Below are positions 24,735 through 33,111 of a stretch of DNA of 37,906 nucleotides, piece by piece. The notes beneath the pieces were generated by a model. The model saw only the letters and a program-made list of their open reading frames with translations. It did not search any database and was not told the origin of the DNA. The DNA is taken from positions 1-37,906 of the forward strand of contig JAJRYU010000388.1 of the NCBI GenBank assembly GCA_024275615.1. Reading direction: 5' to 3'. A program made the position numbers and the translations under genes. The DNA comes from Planctomycetota bacterium. Its GTDB lineage: Bacteria; Planctomycetota; GCA-002687715; DRQF01. How positions within the stretch are numbered: the first letter of the stretch is position 1; each line of letters opens with the position of its first letter.

Positions 24735-26505
24735 CCATTTTGACCATAAGCAGTTTCTTCTTGCGAGCCTCAATGACGAAATCGAGCTCTTCGACGACAT
24801 CCTTAGCTGCGATTCTCAGATGATAGGTGCCCGGGGCCAAGAGGCTCGAGGTGATGGTGCTTATGAAAGCTCCCTGTGCGACTTCGGCGTCGAAGTAGTC
24901 TGGGTCAGCCCCCACGCCCGCTCGAAAAACGACCTCGCGTTTTCTGTCGACGATTTCAAGCATCGTTTCAAACACCGAGATCTGTTCTGAGTCAACCTCG
25001 ATTTCGACCCGACCGCCGTCACGGGTCAGGGCGGTCACAGGGTATTGTCTACTGTTCTCAAGCTCCAATTCGACAACTTCAAAATAGAGAAACCTCGTTG
25101 TTTCATCGCGCAGAGCGGGCTTGATTTTCAGAAGAAAAGGCCCTTCTTTGAGAAGAGGCACCGTCACACGAAAGAGGCCGTCGATGTCTTTCTTGGCCCG
25201 GAATTTCATTGTCTCGGCGACACTTAAAAGTGTATCGGCCCGCATATCCGCGAGAACACCACGATTGGAGTATCGCTTGGCAAGATCGTCGCCAGCGTTC
25301 TTGGCGAAACCTCCTACACTCGCCGGTAAGATCGCAACGCGGAGAGTATCGAGTCCTTTCCGCAACCCTTCCGGAACACTCAAGACAAGCTCGGCTGTTT
25401 TCGCACTTGTGAGTCTTGCCGTGAGCTCAATGTTCTGTCCTACCTGTGGTGAAAGAGCGCGCTCGGTCCAGACGTCAAAGAAGGGATGCGTGATGGTCAC
25501 TTCGAAGGACGTGTTTGGACGCACATAGGCGCTCATGAAATTGTATTCATTAATGACCTGCTTGAGTGTGGTTTGCGACCCAAGATCGAGAATCTCAACT
25601 TTGGCACCAGCCGCGACAAGGCCCAGAGTATTGACAGAAAGATGCAACATCGAAAAGTCGAGGTCGAAACGAACATCATGATCAGGAGCTTTGATCCTCT
25701 TTTCAAGGACAACGTCTAGTCCCGGATGAGCTTCGCGAAAACGGAAACCGTCTATCGTCACACGATGCGTGCCCGCGGCAAGTCCAACTAAGACGAAGGA
25801 ACCGTCCGACAAGGAAGTGGCCTTGGCATGCTTGTTTTCGGCTTTGCCGTTGAGCCAGAATATCTCCTCTCCACATCCAAGAAGTCCAGATGTGCCAAAA
25901 CGGAGATCGGATGAGATGCCTTGGGCGAAAGAGGCTCGGCCGCCGGCGAATACAAATCCTTCTATCTTCTTGCCGACGGTGAGTTGCAAGATCAAATCGC
26001 TGAACACTTCACCTTTTGGGGCCACGAAAGTCGCAGGGCGCCAATTCTCATGCCTGGCAATGACCGCATATGACTCAAACGTCTGAAACACGGAGCTGGC
26101 TATCGTGAAGAATCCCAGGTTGTCAGTCTGAGTGAAGAAGATCGCATGCTGGCGTGGTGTTTCCCCTTCCATTTGGAAGATGGCAACGAAGGCATTTTCG
26201 ACGGGACGACCTTGGGGGCCAACGACATGACCGCTCAGTGAATCCTTGACTTTTCCAGGAAGAACTTCAGTGACTCCGAGTTTCTTCTCATTCGCGGCAA
26301 GGGCCAAATGGGGAGTGTCGTTTCTCCTAGGAATGGCAGGGATGATCTGATCCTCTGATCGTCCATCCGGGGAAACAACGAGCACAGACACGTCGTCGTC
26401 AAACTTTCCCAAGAGAAACGCTGGACCGAGAAGACAAATAGCAACGAAGAGGAAGATCGTCGCCAAGAATCGTTTTCTTCTCTTATGTCCCTTTTCTATC
26501 TGCAT
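24727..26505 (-). CDS. Membrane-anchored carboxypeptidase-regulatory-like domain protein (second)
   Basis: ATG 26505 is preferred; the longer frame starts at TTG 26541 and covers the start-proximal intergenic DNA. The 592-residue protein has a very basic N-terminus, one membrane segment (about 14-33), then regulatory-like beta modules such as 'LSGHVVGPQGRPVENAFVAI' with 'TQTDNLGFFTI', and a later 'SLSDGSFVLVGLAAGTHRVTI'. The C-terminal part ends in another sandwich-like module ('LLAPGTYHLRIAAKD'). It resembles the protein at 2143-4134 in plan but not closely in sequence. No catalytic motif is seen. It is divergent from the pseudouridine synthase gene. Confidence 0.7.
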   Translation of the reverse strand: MQIEKGHKRRKRFLATIFLFVAICLLGPAFLLGKFDDDVSVLVVSPDGRSEDQIIPAIPRRNDTPHLALAANEKKLGVTEVLPGKVKDSLSGHVVGPQGRPVENAFVAIFQMEGETPRQHAIFFTQTDNLGFFTIASSVFQTFESYAVIARHENWRPATFVAPKGEVFSDLILQLTVGKKIEGFVFAGGRASFAQGISSDLRFGTSGLLGCGEEIFWLNGKAENKHAKATSLSDGSFVLVGLAAGTHRVTIDGFRFREAHPGLDVVLEKRIKAPDHDVRFDLDFSMLHLSVNTLGLVAAGAKVEILDLGSQTTLKQVINEYNFMSAYVRPNTSFEVTITHPFFDVWTERALSPQVGQNIELTARLTSAKTAELVLSVPEGLRKGLDTLRVAILPASVGGFAKNAGDDLAKRYSNRGVLADMRADTLLSVAETMKFRAKKDIDGLFRVTVPLLKEGPFLLKIKPALRDETTRFLYFEVVELELENSRQYPVTALTRDGGRVEIEVDSEQISVFETMLEIVDRKREVVFRAGVGADPDYFDAEVAQGAFISTITSSLLAPGTYHLRIAAKDVVEELDFVIEARKKKLLMVKMAP

Positions 26506-26541
26506 TTCCAGCTTCTTCGTATTGCCGCGATAACACGCCAA

Positions 26542-26574
26542 GATTAGGCCCGTTCACGTTAGCCTAATCGGGCC
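26542..26574. promoter_or_regulatory. Overlapping inverted repeats in a divergent promoter region
   Basis: GATTAGGC (26542-26549) is the exact inverse of GCCTAATC (26562-26569). GGCCCG (26547-26552) is the exact inverse of CGGGCC (26569-26574). The two hairpins share bases and cannot form fully together. Lying just upstream of both divergent genes, this could be an operator or a switching structure. Confidence 0.4.
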
Positions 26575-26603
26575 AAGAACCACAAGAGGCCCCACGATTG
26601 TCG

Positions 26604-26652
26604 CCTACTTGCGGACAAGATCTCTGTGATTCAAGTTGGCCCAGCAAGTAGG
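26604..26652. promoter_or_regulatory. 9-bp inverted repeat upstream of the pseudouridine synthase gene
   Basis: CCTACTTGC (26604-26612) is the exact inverse of GCAAGTAGG (26644-26652), with 31 bases between. It lies 46 bases before the ATG at 26699. No U tract follows, so it is not a terminator for the plus strand; an operator or 5' leader stem is possible. Confidence 0.4.
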
Positions 26653-26698
26653 ATCAACGTGTTTCCATGAAATGAACGCCCTATGATAGAATCAAGCT

Positions 26699-27703
26699 AT
26701 GGCCAAAGACCTATCAAAACACCTTGAGGAAGTGCGGTTCTTCGCCAAACAAGAAGACTGCGATCTGCGCCTCGATCACTTCCTGGTTGACAAGGTCTTC
26801 TGGCGATCTCGAAGCGACATCCAAGAGCGCATCCGAAAGGGGGGCGTTCTACTCCGCGGCGTCAAGAGCAAACCATCGGCGAGGCTCCGCCTTGGCGATG
26901 AAGTCGTGGTCATCGTGCGTGCGGAAGATCTCCCCGACCAAGACCCGCAAGATATTCCCATTGCCCCTCTTTTTGAGAACGACAGCATCATCGTTGTCAA
27001 CAAGCAAGCCGGCATTTTGGTCCACCCTAGCGGACGCCACGTCTACGACACTTTGATTAATGCACTTCATCTTCGTTTCAAGAAGGAAAGAGGTTCCGCC
27101 GACGCCCACGTCGTCCATAGGCTCGACCGTGACACCAGCGGCGTCTTGGTCGTTGCCAAGACACAAGCGGCCAAGCAATACCTCCAGCAGGTCTTTCAGA
27201 ATCTACATCCTCGCAAGGAGTATTTGGCGATTGTCGAAGGCAGGATGACTCAGGACGAAGGCGAGATTACCGCAGCCATCGGCCCAGATGACAAGGCCGA
27301 AATTCGCATCAAGATGTGCATACGTGATGATGGCCAAAACTGTCGCAGCATTTGGAATGTCGAGGAACGATTCGAAAACCACACTCTGGTGCGAGTCCGC
27401 ATCGAGACTGGCCGACAACACCAAATTCGCGTCCATTTGGCACACATCAGCCATCCTATTGTGGCTGATCCTCTCTATGGCAATCCCATGAGTGTTGGTG
27501 TTCTTGGTGAAGCGCCGCTCTTGGAGCGCCAAGCCCTTCATGCAGCGTTCTTGGCCATAGAAATCCCCGGAGCATCCGGTATGCAGGAATTCCGGGCACC
27601 TCTTCCCAAAGACATGCAAGCTACAGTTGATCATCTGCGATTGGGGGGCGACCTTGTCGGATTGCGGGACATCCAATCGGCACGATGGCAACGAAATGAG
27701 TAA
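26699..27703 (+). CDS. RluA-family pseudouridine synthase (RluC/RluD-like)
   Basis: It isomerises specific uridines in rRNA to pseudouridine. The 334-residue protein has an N-terminal S4 RNA-binding domain (about 18-75, 'LRLDHFLVDKVFWRSRSDI', 'LRLGDEVVVI'). The catalytic domain follows, with 'VHRLDRDTSGVLVVAKT' and catalytic Asp143, then 'KEYLAIVEG' and 'ETGRQHQIRVHLAHISHPIVADPLYG', all typical of the RluA class. This domain order matches RluD/RluC. ATG 26699 lies close behind a TATGAT-like element (26682-26687), so the mRNA leader may be very short. It is convergent with the carbonic-anhydrase-like gene. Confidence 0.93.
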   Translation: MAKDLSKHLEEVRFFAKQEDCDLRLDHFLVDKVFWRSRSDIQERIRKGGVLLRGVKSKPSARLRLGDEVVVIVRAEDLPDQDPQDIPIAPLFENDSIIVVNKQAGILVHPSGRHVYDTLINALHLRFKKERGSADAHVVHRLDRDTSGVLVVAKTQAAKQYLQQVFQNLHPRKEYLAIVEGRMTQDEGEITAAIGPDDKAEIRIKMCIRDDGQNCRSIWNVEERFENHTLVRVRIETGRQHQIRVHLAHISHPIVADPLYGNPMSVGVLGEAPLLERQALHAAFLAIEIPGASGMQEFRAPLPKDMQATVDHLRLGGDLVGLRDIQSARWQRNE

Positions 27704-27724
27704 GTTTGGAGTCGCCTTAAACAG

Positions 27725-28219
27725 TCACGCCAGATGTTCGTTGGCATAGCGGACGTAACGAGCTGCGTCGTATTTGATTCGAGCCACCTCCTCGTCAGTT
27801 ACTTGACGCACGATGCGCCCTGTGACCCCCATGACCATCGAACGTGGCGGAATTTTGGTCCCTTCGGGCACCAAGGCACCGGCAGCGATAATGCACTCTT
27901 CGCCAATCTCACTGCCGGTGAGAAGGACTGCTTTGATGCCAATGAGACAGGAGTCCCCCACCTTGGTGCAATGAATGACAGCACCATGGCCAATAACAAC
28001 CCCGGAGCCGACCTCAACGTCTTGCTCGTGCATGGGGTGAATCATGACTAAGTCCTGAACGTTGGTTCTGGCGCCAATACGAATGGCCGCCACATCACCC
28101 CTTATCACTGTCCCATACCAGACCGAGCAGTCTTCACCCAATGTGACATCGCCGACGACTGTACAGTTGTCGGCAAGAAAGGCACCGCCCTTTTTGATGA
28201 GATGTGGCTCACTACGCAT
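27725..28219 (-). CDS. Gamma-carbonic-anhydrase-like hexapeptide protein (YrdA type)
   Basis: A 164-residue left-handed beta-helix protein from ATG 28219; GGGGGAA lies 4 bases upstream, and the longer GTG 28231 start is less likely. Hexapeptide turns run through 'CTVVGDVTLGEDCSVWYGTVIRGD'. The three zinc-ligand histidines of the family are present in 'VMIHPMH', 'GHGAVIHC' and the G-H step between them. 'RGD' and 'NVQD' are further hallmarks. Members include carbonic anhydrases and zinc proteins without known activity (YrdA, PaaY). It is the last gene of the minus-strand run, overlapping the stop of the membrane protease gene by 8 bases. Confidence 0.9.
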   Translation of the reverse strand: MRSEPHLIKKGGAFLADNCTVVGDVTLGEDCSVWYGTVIRGDVAAIRIGARTNVQDLVMIHPMHEQDVEVGSGVVIGHGAVIHCTKVGDSCLIGIKAVLLTGSEIGEECIIAAGALVPEGTKIPPRSMVMGVTGRIVRQVTDEEVARIKYDAARYVRYANEHLA

Positions 28220-28949
28220 CGATTCCCCCACTGACGATGAAGATGAATGTGATCAAGTTGTGCAATGTGTGAATCATCCAAGGCGCCCAAAACCCACGGG
28301 TTTTTTCGTAGACAACGCCCAGCAAGAGCCCCAAGCAAAAGACGGGAACGTAGACGGCACGTTCGTGAGCCAACATGAAAAACGCAGCAACAACTGGAAT
28401 GGCAATTCGGGCCGGAAATGCCCGACGCATCGCACCCTGAAAGAACCCCCGAAACAGAAACTCCTCAAACAGAGGAGCCGCGACGACCAACCCAAAGAAC
28501 ATGGCCGCCTTGGGAAAAAACGCATCTTGCGCTACGAGGTCCACGATTGCTTGCTGATCGGCATTCGGTTGCACGACGAACATCAATGGTAAAATGAGAA
28601 CATAGATAGCGATGCACAAAAGTGCAGTCCGGAGATCTTGTGGGCGCCAAGTGTGCATCGGATCCAGATCATGAACCATGGTTTTCAAGATGAGCAAGAA
28701 AACACCTACGCAGAAAAGACGAACACCTCCCACAGCCAAGTGCAGCAGAGCGAGGTTTCCCTCCAGTTTTGGAGACACAAAACTGACGGCAAACGCGTAA
28801 CCGAAATAGATAAGAAGCCCGAGAAGACCAAGAAGGACGGGTTCACCGTCAACCGGCCATTCCCCTGGCCACTTGTCGCGGCGCCACAGAAGGAACACGC
28901 CACCGGACGCCAATAGGACAGCGCCAACAAGCAACAGATCATGCCCCAT
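28212..28949 (-). CDS. CPBP-family intramembrane metalloprotease
   Basis: A 245-residue protein with about seven hydrophobic segments. The Abi/CAAX-like motifs are clear: E-E-x3-R as 'FEEFLFRG' (Glu162, Glu163, Arg167), the membrane histidine His195 in 'FFMLAHE', and 'APWMIHTLHN' (His227). These residues hold the catalytic metal in Rce1-type proteases. Bacterial members act in bacteriocin self-immunity, protein sorting or anti-sigma cleavage, but the substrate here is unknown. ATG 28949 is 3 bases after the thiG stop, so the genes are co-transcribed. No obvious anti-sigma or bacteriocin gene is adjacent. Confidence 0.9.
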   Translation of the reverse strand: MGHDLLLVGAVLLASGGVFLLWRRDKWPGEWPVDGEPVLLGLLGLLIYFGYAFAVSFVSPKLEGNLALLHLAVGGVRLFCVGVFLLILKTMVHDLDPMHTWRPQDLRTALLCIAIYVLILPLMFVVQPNADQQAIVDLVAQDAFFPKAAMFFGLVVAAPLFEEFLFRGFFQGAMRRAFPARIAIPVVAAFFMLAHERAVYVPVFCLGLLLGVVYEKTRGFWAPWMIHTLHNLITFIFIVSGGIDA

Positions 28950-28952
28950 GAT

Positions 28953-29753
28953 TCAACTATTCCGCGGCGAAGGTGCCATGAGGCCATCCGTTGGCGAGGA
29001 TGCGTTGGCATAGAGTTTCTTGGGAATTCGCCCGGCAAAAGCAGCGCGGCGCCCAGCAGTCACGGCATCGCGCATGGCCAACGCCATGCTGAGTGGGTCC
29101 CCAGCACAAGCAACAGCCGTATTGAGAAGAATGCCGTCGACACCGAGTTCCATGGCAAAAGCCGCATCAGAAGCTGTGCCAACACCAGCATCAATGACAA
29201 TGGGAACATCAACCGTCTCAAGGATGATGCGAATATTGTTGGGGTTCAGAACACCCTGCCCAGAACCAATAGGCGAACCTGCTGGCATGACACATGCGAC
29301 ACCGACATCAGCCAAGCGACGTGCCATGATTGGATCGTCGGAAGTGTAGACCATCACGGTGAATCCTTCTTTGACCAAGATCTCGGCTGCTTCCAAGGTT
29401 TGAATCGGTTCAGGTAGGAGCGTTTTCTGGTCGGAAAGGACCTCCAACTTGACAAGGTCGCTATCCAAAGCTTCACGCGCTAGTCGCAAGGTCCTTAAGG
29501 CATCGGTCGCCGTATAGCAGCCAGCCGTATTGGGCAAGAGCTTGTATTTGCTGAGATCAATATGATTCAGGAACGAACTGTCTGACTTGTCGCCGAGGTC
29601 GACCCGTCGCACAGCAACTGTCACGAGCTCGGTCTTGGACGCCGCTAAGCAGTCCACCATGAGTTCATTGGTTTCATATTTGCCGGTTCCCAAAAACAAG
29701 CGGGAACCGAAACTGTAGGCACCTATTTTGAGGGGTTCTTCGGCAGGATGCAT
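28953..29753 (-). CDS. thiG: Thiazole synthase
   Basis: It makes the thiazole phosphate part of thiamine from deoxyxylulose phosphate, dehydroglycine and ThiS-thiocarboxylate. The 267-residue TIM-barrel has the start motif 'FLGTGKY', the Schiff-base lysine in 'VKLEVL' (about residue 102), 'CVMPAGSPIGSGQG' and 'VIDAGVGTASDAAFAMELG', all diagnostic. ATG 29753 is used: GGAGG lies 5 bases upstream, and the in-frame TTG 29759 would be an unusual start. It directly follows thiS. thiE, thiF, thiH/thiO and thiC are not in the window. Confidence 0.96.
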   Translation of the reverse strand: MHPAEEPLKIGAYSFGSRLFLGTGKYETNELMVDCLAASKTELVTVAVRRVDLGDKSDSSFLNHIDLSKYKLLPNTAGCYTATDALRTLRLAREALDSDLVKLEVLSDQKTLLPEPIQTLEAAEILVKEGFTVMVYTSDDPIMARRLADVGVACVMPAGSPIGSGQGVLNPNNIRIILETVDVPIVIDAGVGTASDAAFAMELGVDGILLNTAVACAGDPLSMALAMRDAVTAGRRAAFAGRIPKKLYANASSPTDGLMAPSPRNS

Positions 29754-29755
29754 GG

Positions 29756-29959
29756 TCAACCTCCACCAACAAAGGACACCACTTCAATGTGGTCGCCCTC
29801 CTGGATCACTGTTGTTGCGAAACTTGTCTTGGGAATCACGTCTTCGTTGAGTTCAACAGCAAGTCGTTGATGCTCAAGTTTCAGTTCGGCAAGAAGCTCG
29901 GCCAAAGTCAGAGACTTCTGCCCTTCTCGATCTTTGCCGTTGACTTGAAAAGAGATCAT
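29756..29959 (-). CDS. thiS: Sulfur carrier protein ThiS
   Basis: A 67-residue ubiquitin-like protein ending in the required Gly-Gly ('VSFVGGG'), which is adenylated and thiocarboxylated to donate sulfur to ThiG. 'ISFQVNGKDRE', 'LTLAELLAEL' and 'VELNEDVIPK' follow the family pattern. Its ATG overlaps the TGA of the response-regulator gene (ATGA), so its translation is likely coupled to that of the regulator. The TPP riboswitch often found before thi genes is absent here, since the gene is internal to an operon. Confidence 0.95.
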   Translation of the reverse strand: MISFQVNGKDREGQKSLTLAELLAELKLEHQRLAVELNEDVIPKTSFATTVIQEGDHIEVVSFVGGG

Positions 29960-31368
29960 GAGTCCTGGTCCTTGTCGTCGCTCTTAATCTTCTCAACACG
30001 ATACTGCAATGAACGCCTGGTCATCCCCAACTTTCGAGCAGTTTGGGAGACATTTCCTTCGCACCGTTCAAGCGCCATAAGGATAATTCGTCTTTCCAAT
30101 TCGTCGAGGCTCATATCCGTGGTGATGAGCTGCTCAAGGAGGCTCTCAATGCCAGCGGCGGTTCGCTCCGCAGTAAAGTGAAAATCCTCCGCTTGCAATT
30201 CGCTGCCCTTAGCGAGGACAACGGCGCGTTCGATGCAATTTTCCAACTCACGGACATTTCCGGGCCAGTTGTAGCCCAGAAGCTTGGCCGAAGCCGACTT
30301 GCCAATAGCTGTGATATCTCTGCCATTGCGTTCGGAGAATCGAGATAGGAAGTGCTCAGCAATCGGCAACACGTCTTCCATCCTCTCTCTCAGAGGGGGT
30401 AATTGAACGGGAATGACATTGAGTCTGTAGAAAAGGTCAGAACGAAAGTCGCCTTCTTTAACCATCTCTTCAAGATTGCGATTGGTAGCAGCAATGACAC
30501 GGACATCGACCTTGATGGTCTCAGTTCCTCCGAGTCGCTCAATTTCACGTTCTTGAAGTACGCGCAGAAGTTTCGGTTGCAAATGAAGCGGCATTTCGCC
30601 GATTTCGTCCAAGAAGATCGACCCATCGTGGGCAAGTTCAAACTTGCCAAGTCGTCTCTTGACCGCACCTGTGAACGAGCCAGCTTCGTGGCCAAATAGC
30701 TCGCTCTCTAATAGATTCTCAGGAATCGCTGCACAGTTAACCTTGACGTAGGCCCCGGCCGCACGCGGACTGTCAGCGTGGATCGTCTTGGCAATAAGTT
30801 CTTTGCCAGTGCCGCTTTCGCCTTCGACCAAAACTGTGGCGACGCTATCTGCGATTTGCGTTACTTGGGAAAGCACTTGGTCCATAATCGCCGACTTGCC
30901 GATGATCTGTGGCTTTTTCGCTAGATCGGCAATCTTCTCTTTTAGCCGCGTGTTCTCAGACTCAAGGCTTTGATAATTAAGGGCCTTCTTGAGTTTGATG
31001 ACTAGCTCATCCGTGTCAATCGGCTTGGTAAGAAAGTCGTGCACTCCCAAGCGCAAGGCCTCGACTGCGGTTTCAACCGTCCCAAATCCCGTTACCAGAA
31101 TAAACAGCATGTCTTCATGGATAGCGCGGACTTGGAGGTAGAACTCCAGACCATTGACCGCTCCCATGCGCAAATCTGAAACAATGGCATCAGGCTTGCG
31201 CTCATGGATGGCTTTCATGGCTTCTTCTGGGGAAAACGCACAATCGGCGCGAAAACCATCTAGGATCAGGACGCGCCTCAGCGAATCAGCCTGACCAGGG
31301 TCATCGTCGACAATAAGAATGCGGTTTTCGTTCACTTGGGTTCTCGTGTGCTTCTTTTCCATCCTCAT
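29956..31368 (-). CDS. Sigma54-dependent response regulator (NtrC family)
   Basis: The protein starts at ATG 31368 (470 residues; the frame opens at TTG 31386). Domains in order: receiver (about 15-130) with the acidic pocket at 21-23, phospho-acceptor Asp65 in 'IVSDLRMG' and Lys in 'FLTKPID'; AAA+ domain with Walker A 'GESGTGKE' (183-190), the sigma54 loop as GSFTGA (230-235) instead of the usual GAFTGA, and Walker B 'IFLDEIGE'; then a C-terminal Fis-type helix-turn-helix ('NVSQTARKLGMTRRSLQYRV'). It is the partner of the kinase encoded just upstream. I found no convincing -24/-12 promoter in the operon. Confidence 0.94.
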   Translation of the reverse strand: MRMEKKHTRTQVNENRILIVDDDPGQADSLRRVLILDGFRADCAFSPEEAMKAIHERKPDAIVSDLRMGAVNGLEFYLQVRAIHEDMLFILVTGFGTVETAVEALRLGVHDFLTKPIDTDELVIKLKKALNYQSLESENTRLKEKIADLAKKPQIIGKSAIMDQVLSQVTQIADSVATVLVEGESGTGKELIAKTIHADSPRAAGAYVKVNCAAIPENLLESELFGHEAGSFTGAVKRRLGKFELAHDGSIFLDEIGEMPLHLQPKLLRVLQEREIERLGGTETIKVDVRVIAATNRNLEEMVKEGDFRSDLFYRLNVIPVQLPPLRERMEDVLPIAEHFLSRFSERNGRDITAIGKSASAKLLGYNWPGNVRELENCIERAVVLAKGSELQAEDFHFTAERTAAGIESLLEQLITTDMSLDELERRIILMALERCEGNVSQTARKLGMTRRSLQYRVEKIKSDDKDQDS

Positions 31369-31418
31369 GATACGGACCTGAGCCAATCTCTAAACCCCGA
31401 CCTGCCATTGATCTTTGC

Positions 31419-32813
31419 TCAAAACTCCTTCGGCAGAGTGATGGTCACCAAGAGACCGCCGCCAGGAGCAGCCGTGGCCTGAATTCGGCCACCATGAGAC
31501 TCGATGACGGTCTTGGCCAAGGTCAAGCCCAATCCAAGTGATGCACTGCGTGTGGTGAAATAGGGATCAAACATGTTTTTCATCACTTCATCGTCGGGGG
31601 TTGCACCGTGATTGCGAATAGCGAGGCAAACAAGGTCGTGGCTCCCTGAAAGTTCGAGGTCAATGGTCTTCTCATTGGCTTGATCCAAAGCATCGATGGC
31701 GTTCTCAAGCAAGTTCGTCAACACTTGGGTGATTTTCGGACGGTCTCCCGCGAGTTCAAGATCGCCGGAATCGTCACGATTGATGGTAACCCCTTCCTCC
31801 GTCGCACGTGCCTGCAGATCCTGCAGGCATGCGCTAACTGCATCTCCCATGGACCATCGGGTAATAGCTAAGTCTCTGGACTTAGCGAAGTTGACGAAGT
31901 TATCGATGACTTTACGGAGCTTGCCCAACTCGCGGTATATTCTCTGGTAGTCCCCAGGCTGGGGTGTGTGCCCGGTCTTGTCTGCCAACTTCTCCAAGTA
32001 TTGGACATTGAGGGAAATCGCGTTCAGAGGATTGCGCACCTCATGGGCAATGCCCTCAGCCACAGATGAAATCGCCTTCAAGCGAATCGACTTTTCCTTG
32101 GCGGAAAGCGCCAGCTTCATTTGCCGCCTGCCGAGCCGAAAAACAAAGATAAAGAGCAGATAGATCACCGCCAAATAGACAATGACGAGTAAGGCGGCGT
32201 AAGTCGTACCCCGACCCGTCACGAGATGGAAAGGGCGAAATTCCAAGACAAGGTGGAAACGCAGCGAATCACCGATCTCCGGCCCGACCTTGTCAACAGG
32301 CCCATCCACGACCACCTCCACGAGTTCCGACCCCGAAAGAACTGCCACGTCGAGGCCAGAGTCTTGATCATGACGAAACGACCTGCCTGGGGGTTCTCGG
32401 TCGAGACCCTTGCCGATAGGCGCCGCAGTCTGAAACGGACCATTCCCTTTCTTGAACAAGAGGGCAATCTGGCGAGGTCTGAGAGTCGGATTTCGGCGGA
32501 ATTCGGCGTCAAAGTAGTGCAGAAAGGAGCGATCGAGGTTTTCTCGCCAGTTTTCGACTTCAAAGGGTTGAGCACTGGCAAGAAAACGGTTGGTTTGGCT
32601 GCGAATCCGCCGTTGAAACTCTTTCCCCCAGTTGATCCCCTGCTCGCGAAAATACTCCGGTTCCAGGCCTTCGACGTAGTTCTTCCAAATCATCACGAAA
32701 AGAAGACCAACCAAGGCGCTTGCCATGGCGGCCGTGCCCAAAAAGGCAAAGGCCCTGCGTCGCGCCAAGCGATCGGGGTCAACAATGAGCTTCGAGGGCG
32801 CTGCCACTCTCAA
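31419..32813 (-). CDS. Membrane sensor histidine kinase (AtoS/ZraS-like)
   Basis: A 464-residue kinase with two membrane segments (about 22-43 and 203-226) flanking a ~160-residue periplasmic sensor region that I do not recognise. The cytoplasmic part has the H-box 'AEGIAHEVRNPLNA' with His257, the N-box 'LTNLLENAIDALDQA', and G-boxes 'FDPYFTTRSASLGLGL' and 'GGGLLVTITLP'. This architecture pairs with NtrC-type regulators, and the regulator gene follows after 50 bases. The start is TTG 32813, supported by AAGAGGTG 4 bases upstream; GTG 32807 is the alternative. Confidence 0.93.
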   Translation of the reverse strand: MRVAAPSKLIVDPDRLARRRAFAFLGTAAMASALVGLLFVMIWKNYVEGLEPEYFREQGINWGKEFQRRIRSQTNRFLASAQPFEVENWRENLDRSFLHYFDAEFRRNPTLRPRQIALLFKKGNGPFQTAAPIGKGLDREPPGRSFRHDQDSGLDVAVLSGSELVEVVVDGPVDKVGPEIGDSLRFHLVLEFRPFHLVTGRGTTYAALLVIVYLAVIYLLFIFVFRLGRRQMKLALSAKEKSIRLKAISSVAEGIAHEVRNPLNAISLNVQYLEKLADKTGHTPQPGDYQRIYRELGKLRKVIDNFVNFAKSRDLAITRWSMGDAVSACLQDLQARATEEGVTINRDDSGDLELAGDRPKITQVLTNLLENAIDALDQANEKTIDLELSGSHDLVCLAIRNHGATPDDEVMKNMFDPYFTTRSASLGLGLTLAKTVIESHGGRIQATAAPGGGLLVTITLPKEF

Positions 32814-32848
32814 ATAACACCTCTTAAGTCTTGATATAGAATCACTTT

Positions 32849-33080
32849 ATGGTAGATGCGGGAGGCCCGCTGGATCACGGATTATACCGAGAATCCGGGT
32901 TACGCACAGTGGTGAATAAGGACTTCTGCCGCGTCTCAACAAGAAAGTCGAGGTTTCCGGCCTTCGGGTCAAGAGGATTCACTTCGAGTGCTGGCCTTTC
33001 TCAGCCTACTTCGTTAACTTCGTCCTGCAAGCCGGATGACCGTCACCGATCGCGGGGACTGTCGACCCCGGCTTTTTGTT
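32849..33080 (+). ncRNA. First structured non-coding segment before nusA, with its own terminator
   Basis: No credible ORF lies here. On the plus strand a row of small perfect hairpins is visible: GCGGG/CCCGC with a 3-base loop, CGGATT/AATCCG, and CACT/AGTG around TCG. It closes with CGGGG, 8 bases, CCCCG, G, C, TTTTT near 33055-33076, a terminator-like end. An alternative pairing of AAGCCGG with CCGGCTT would compete with that hairpin. A TTGATA/TATAGAAT stretch at 32831-32842 could supply a promoter, but the match is weak. It could be a small RNA or an attenuator. I found no tmRNA, RNase P, SRP RNA or tRNA signature. Confidence 0.35.
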
Positions 33081-33111
33081 ACGGCCGATGTAGGTCGTTT
33101 TTCCTTCGGGA

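Noticed and set aside
29756..29990. TPP riboswitch before thiS
   Set aside because: thiS starts inside the stop codon of the regulator gene; no thi-box-like sequence is visible.
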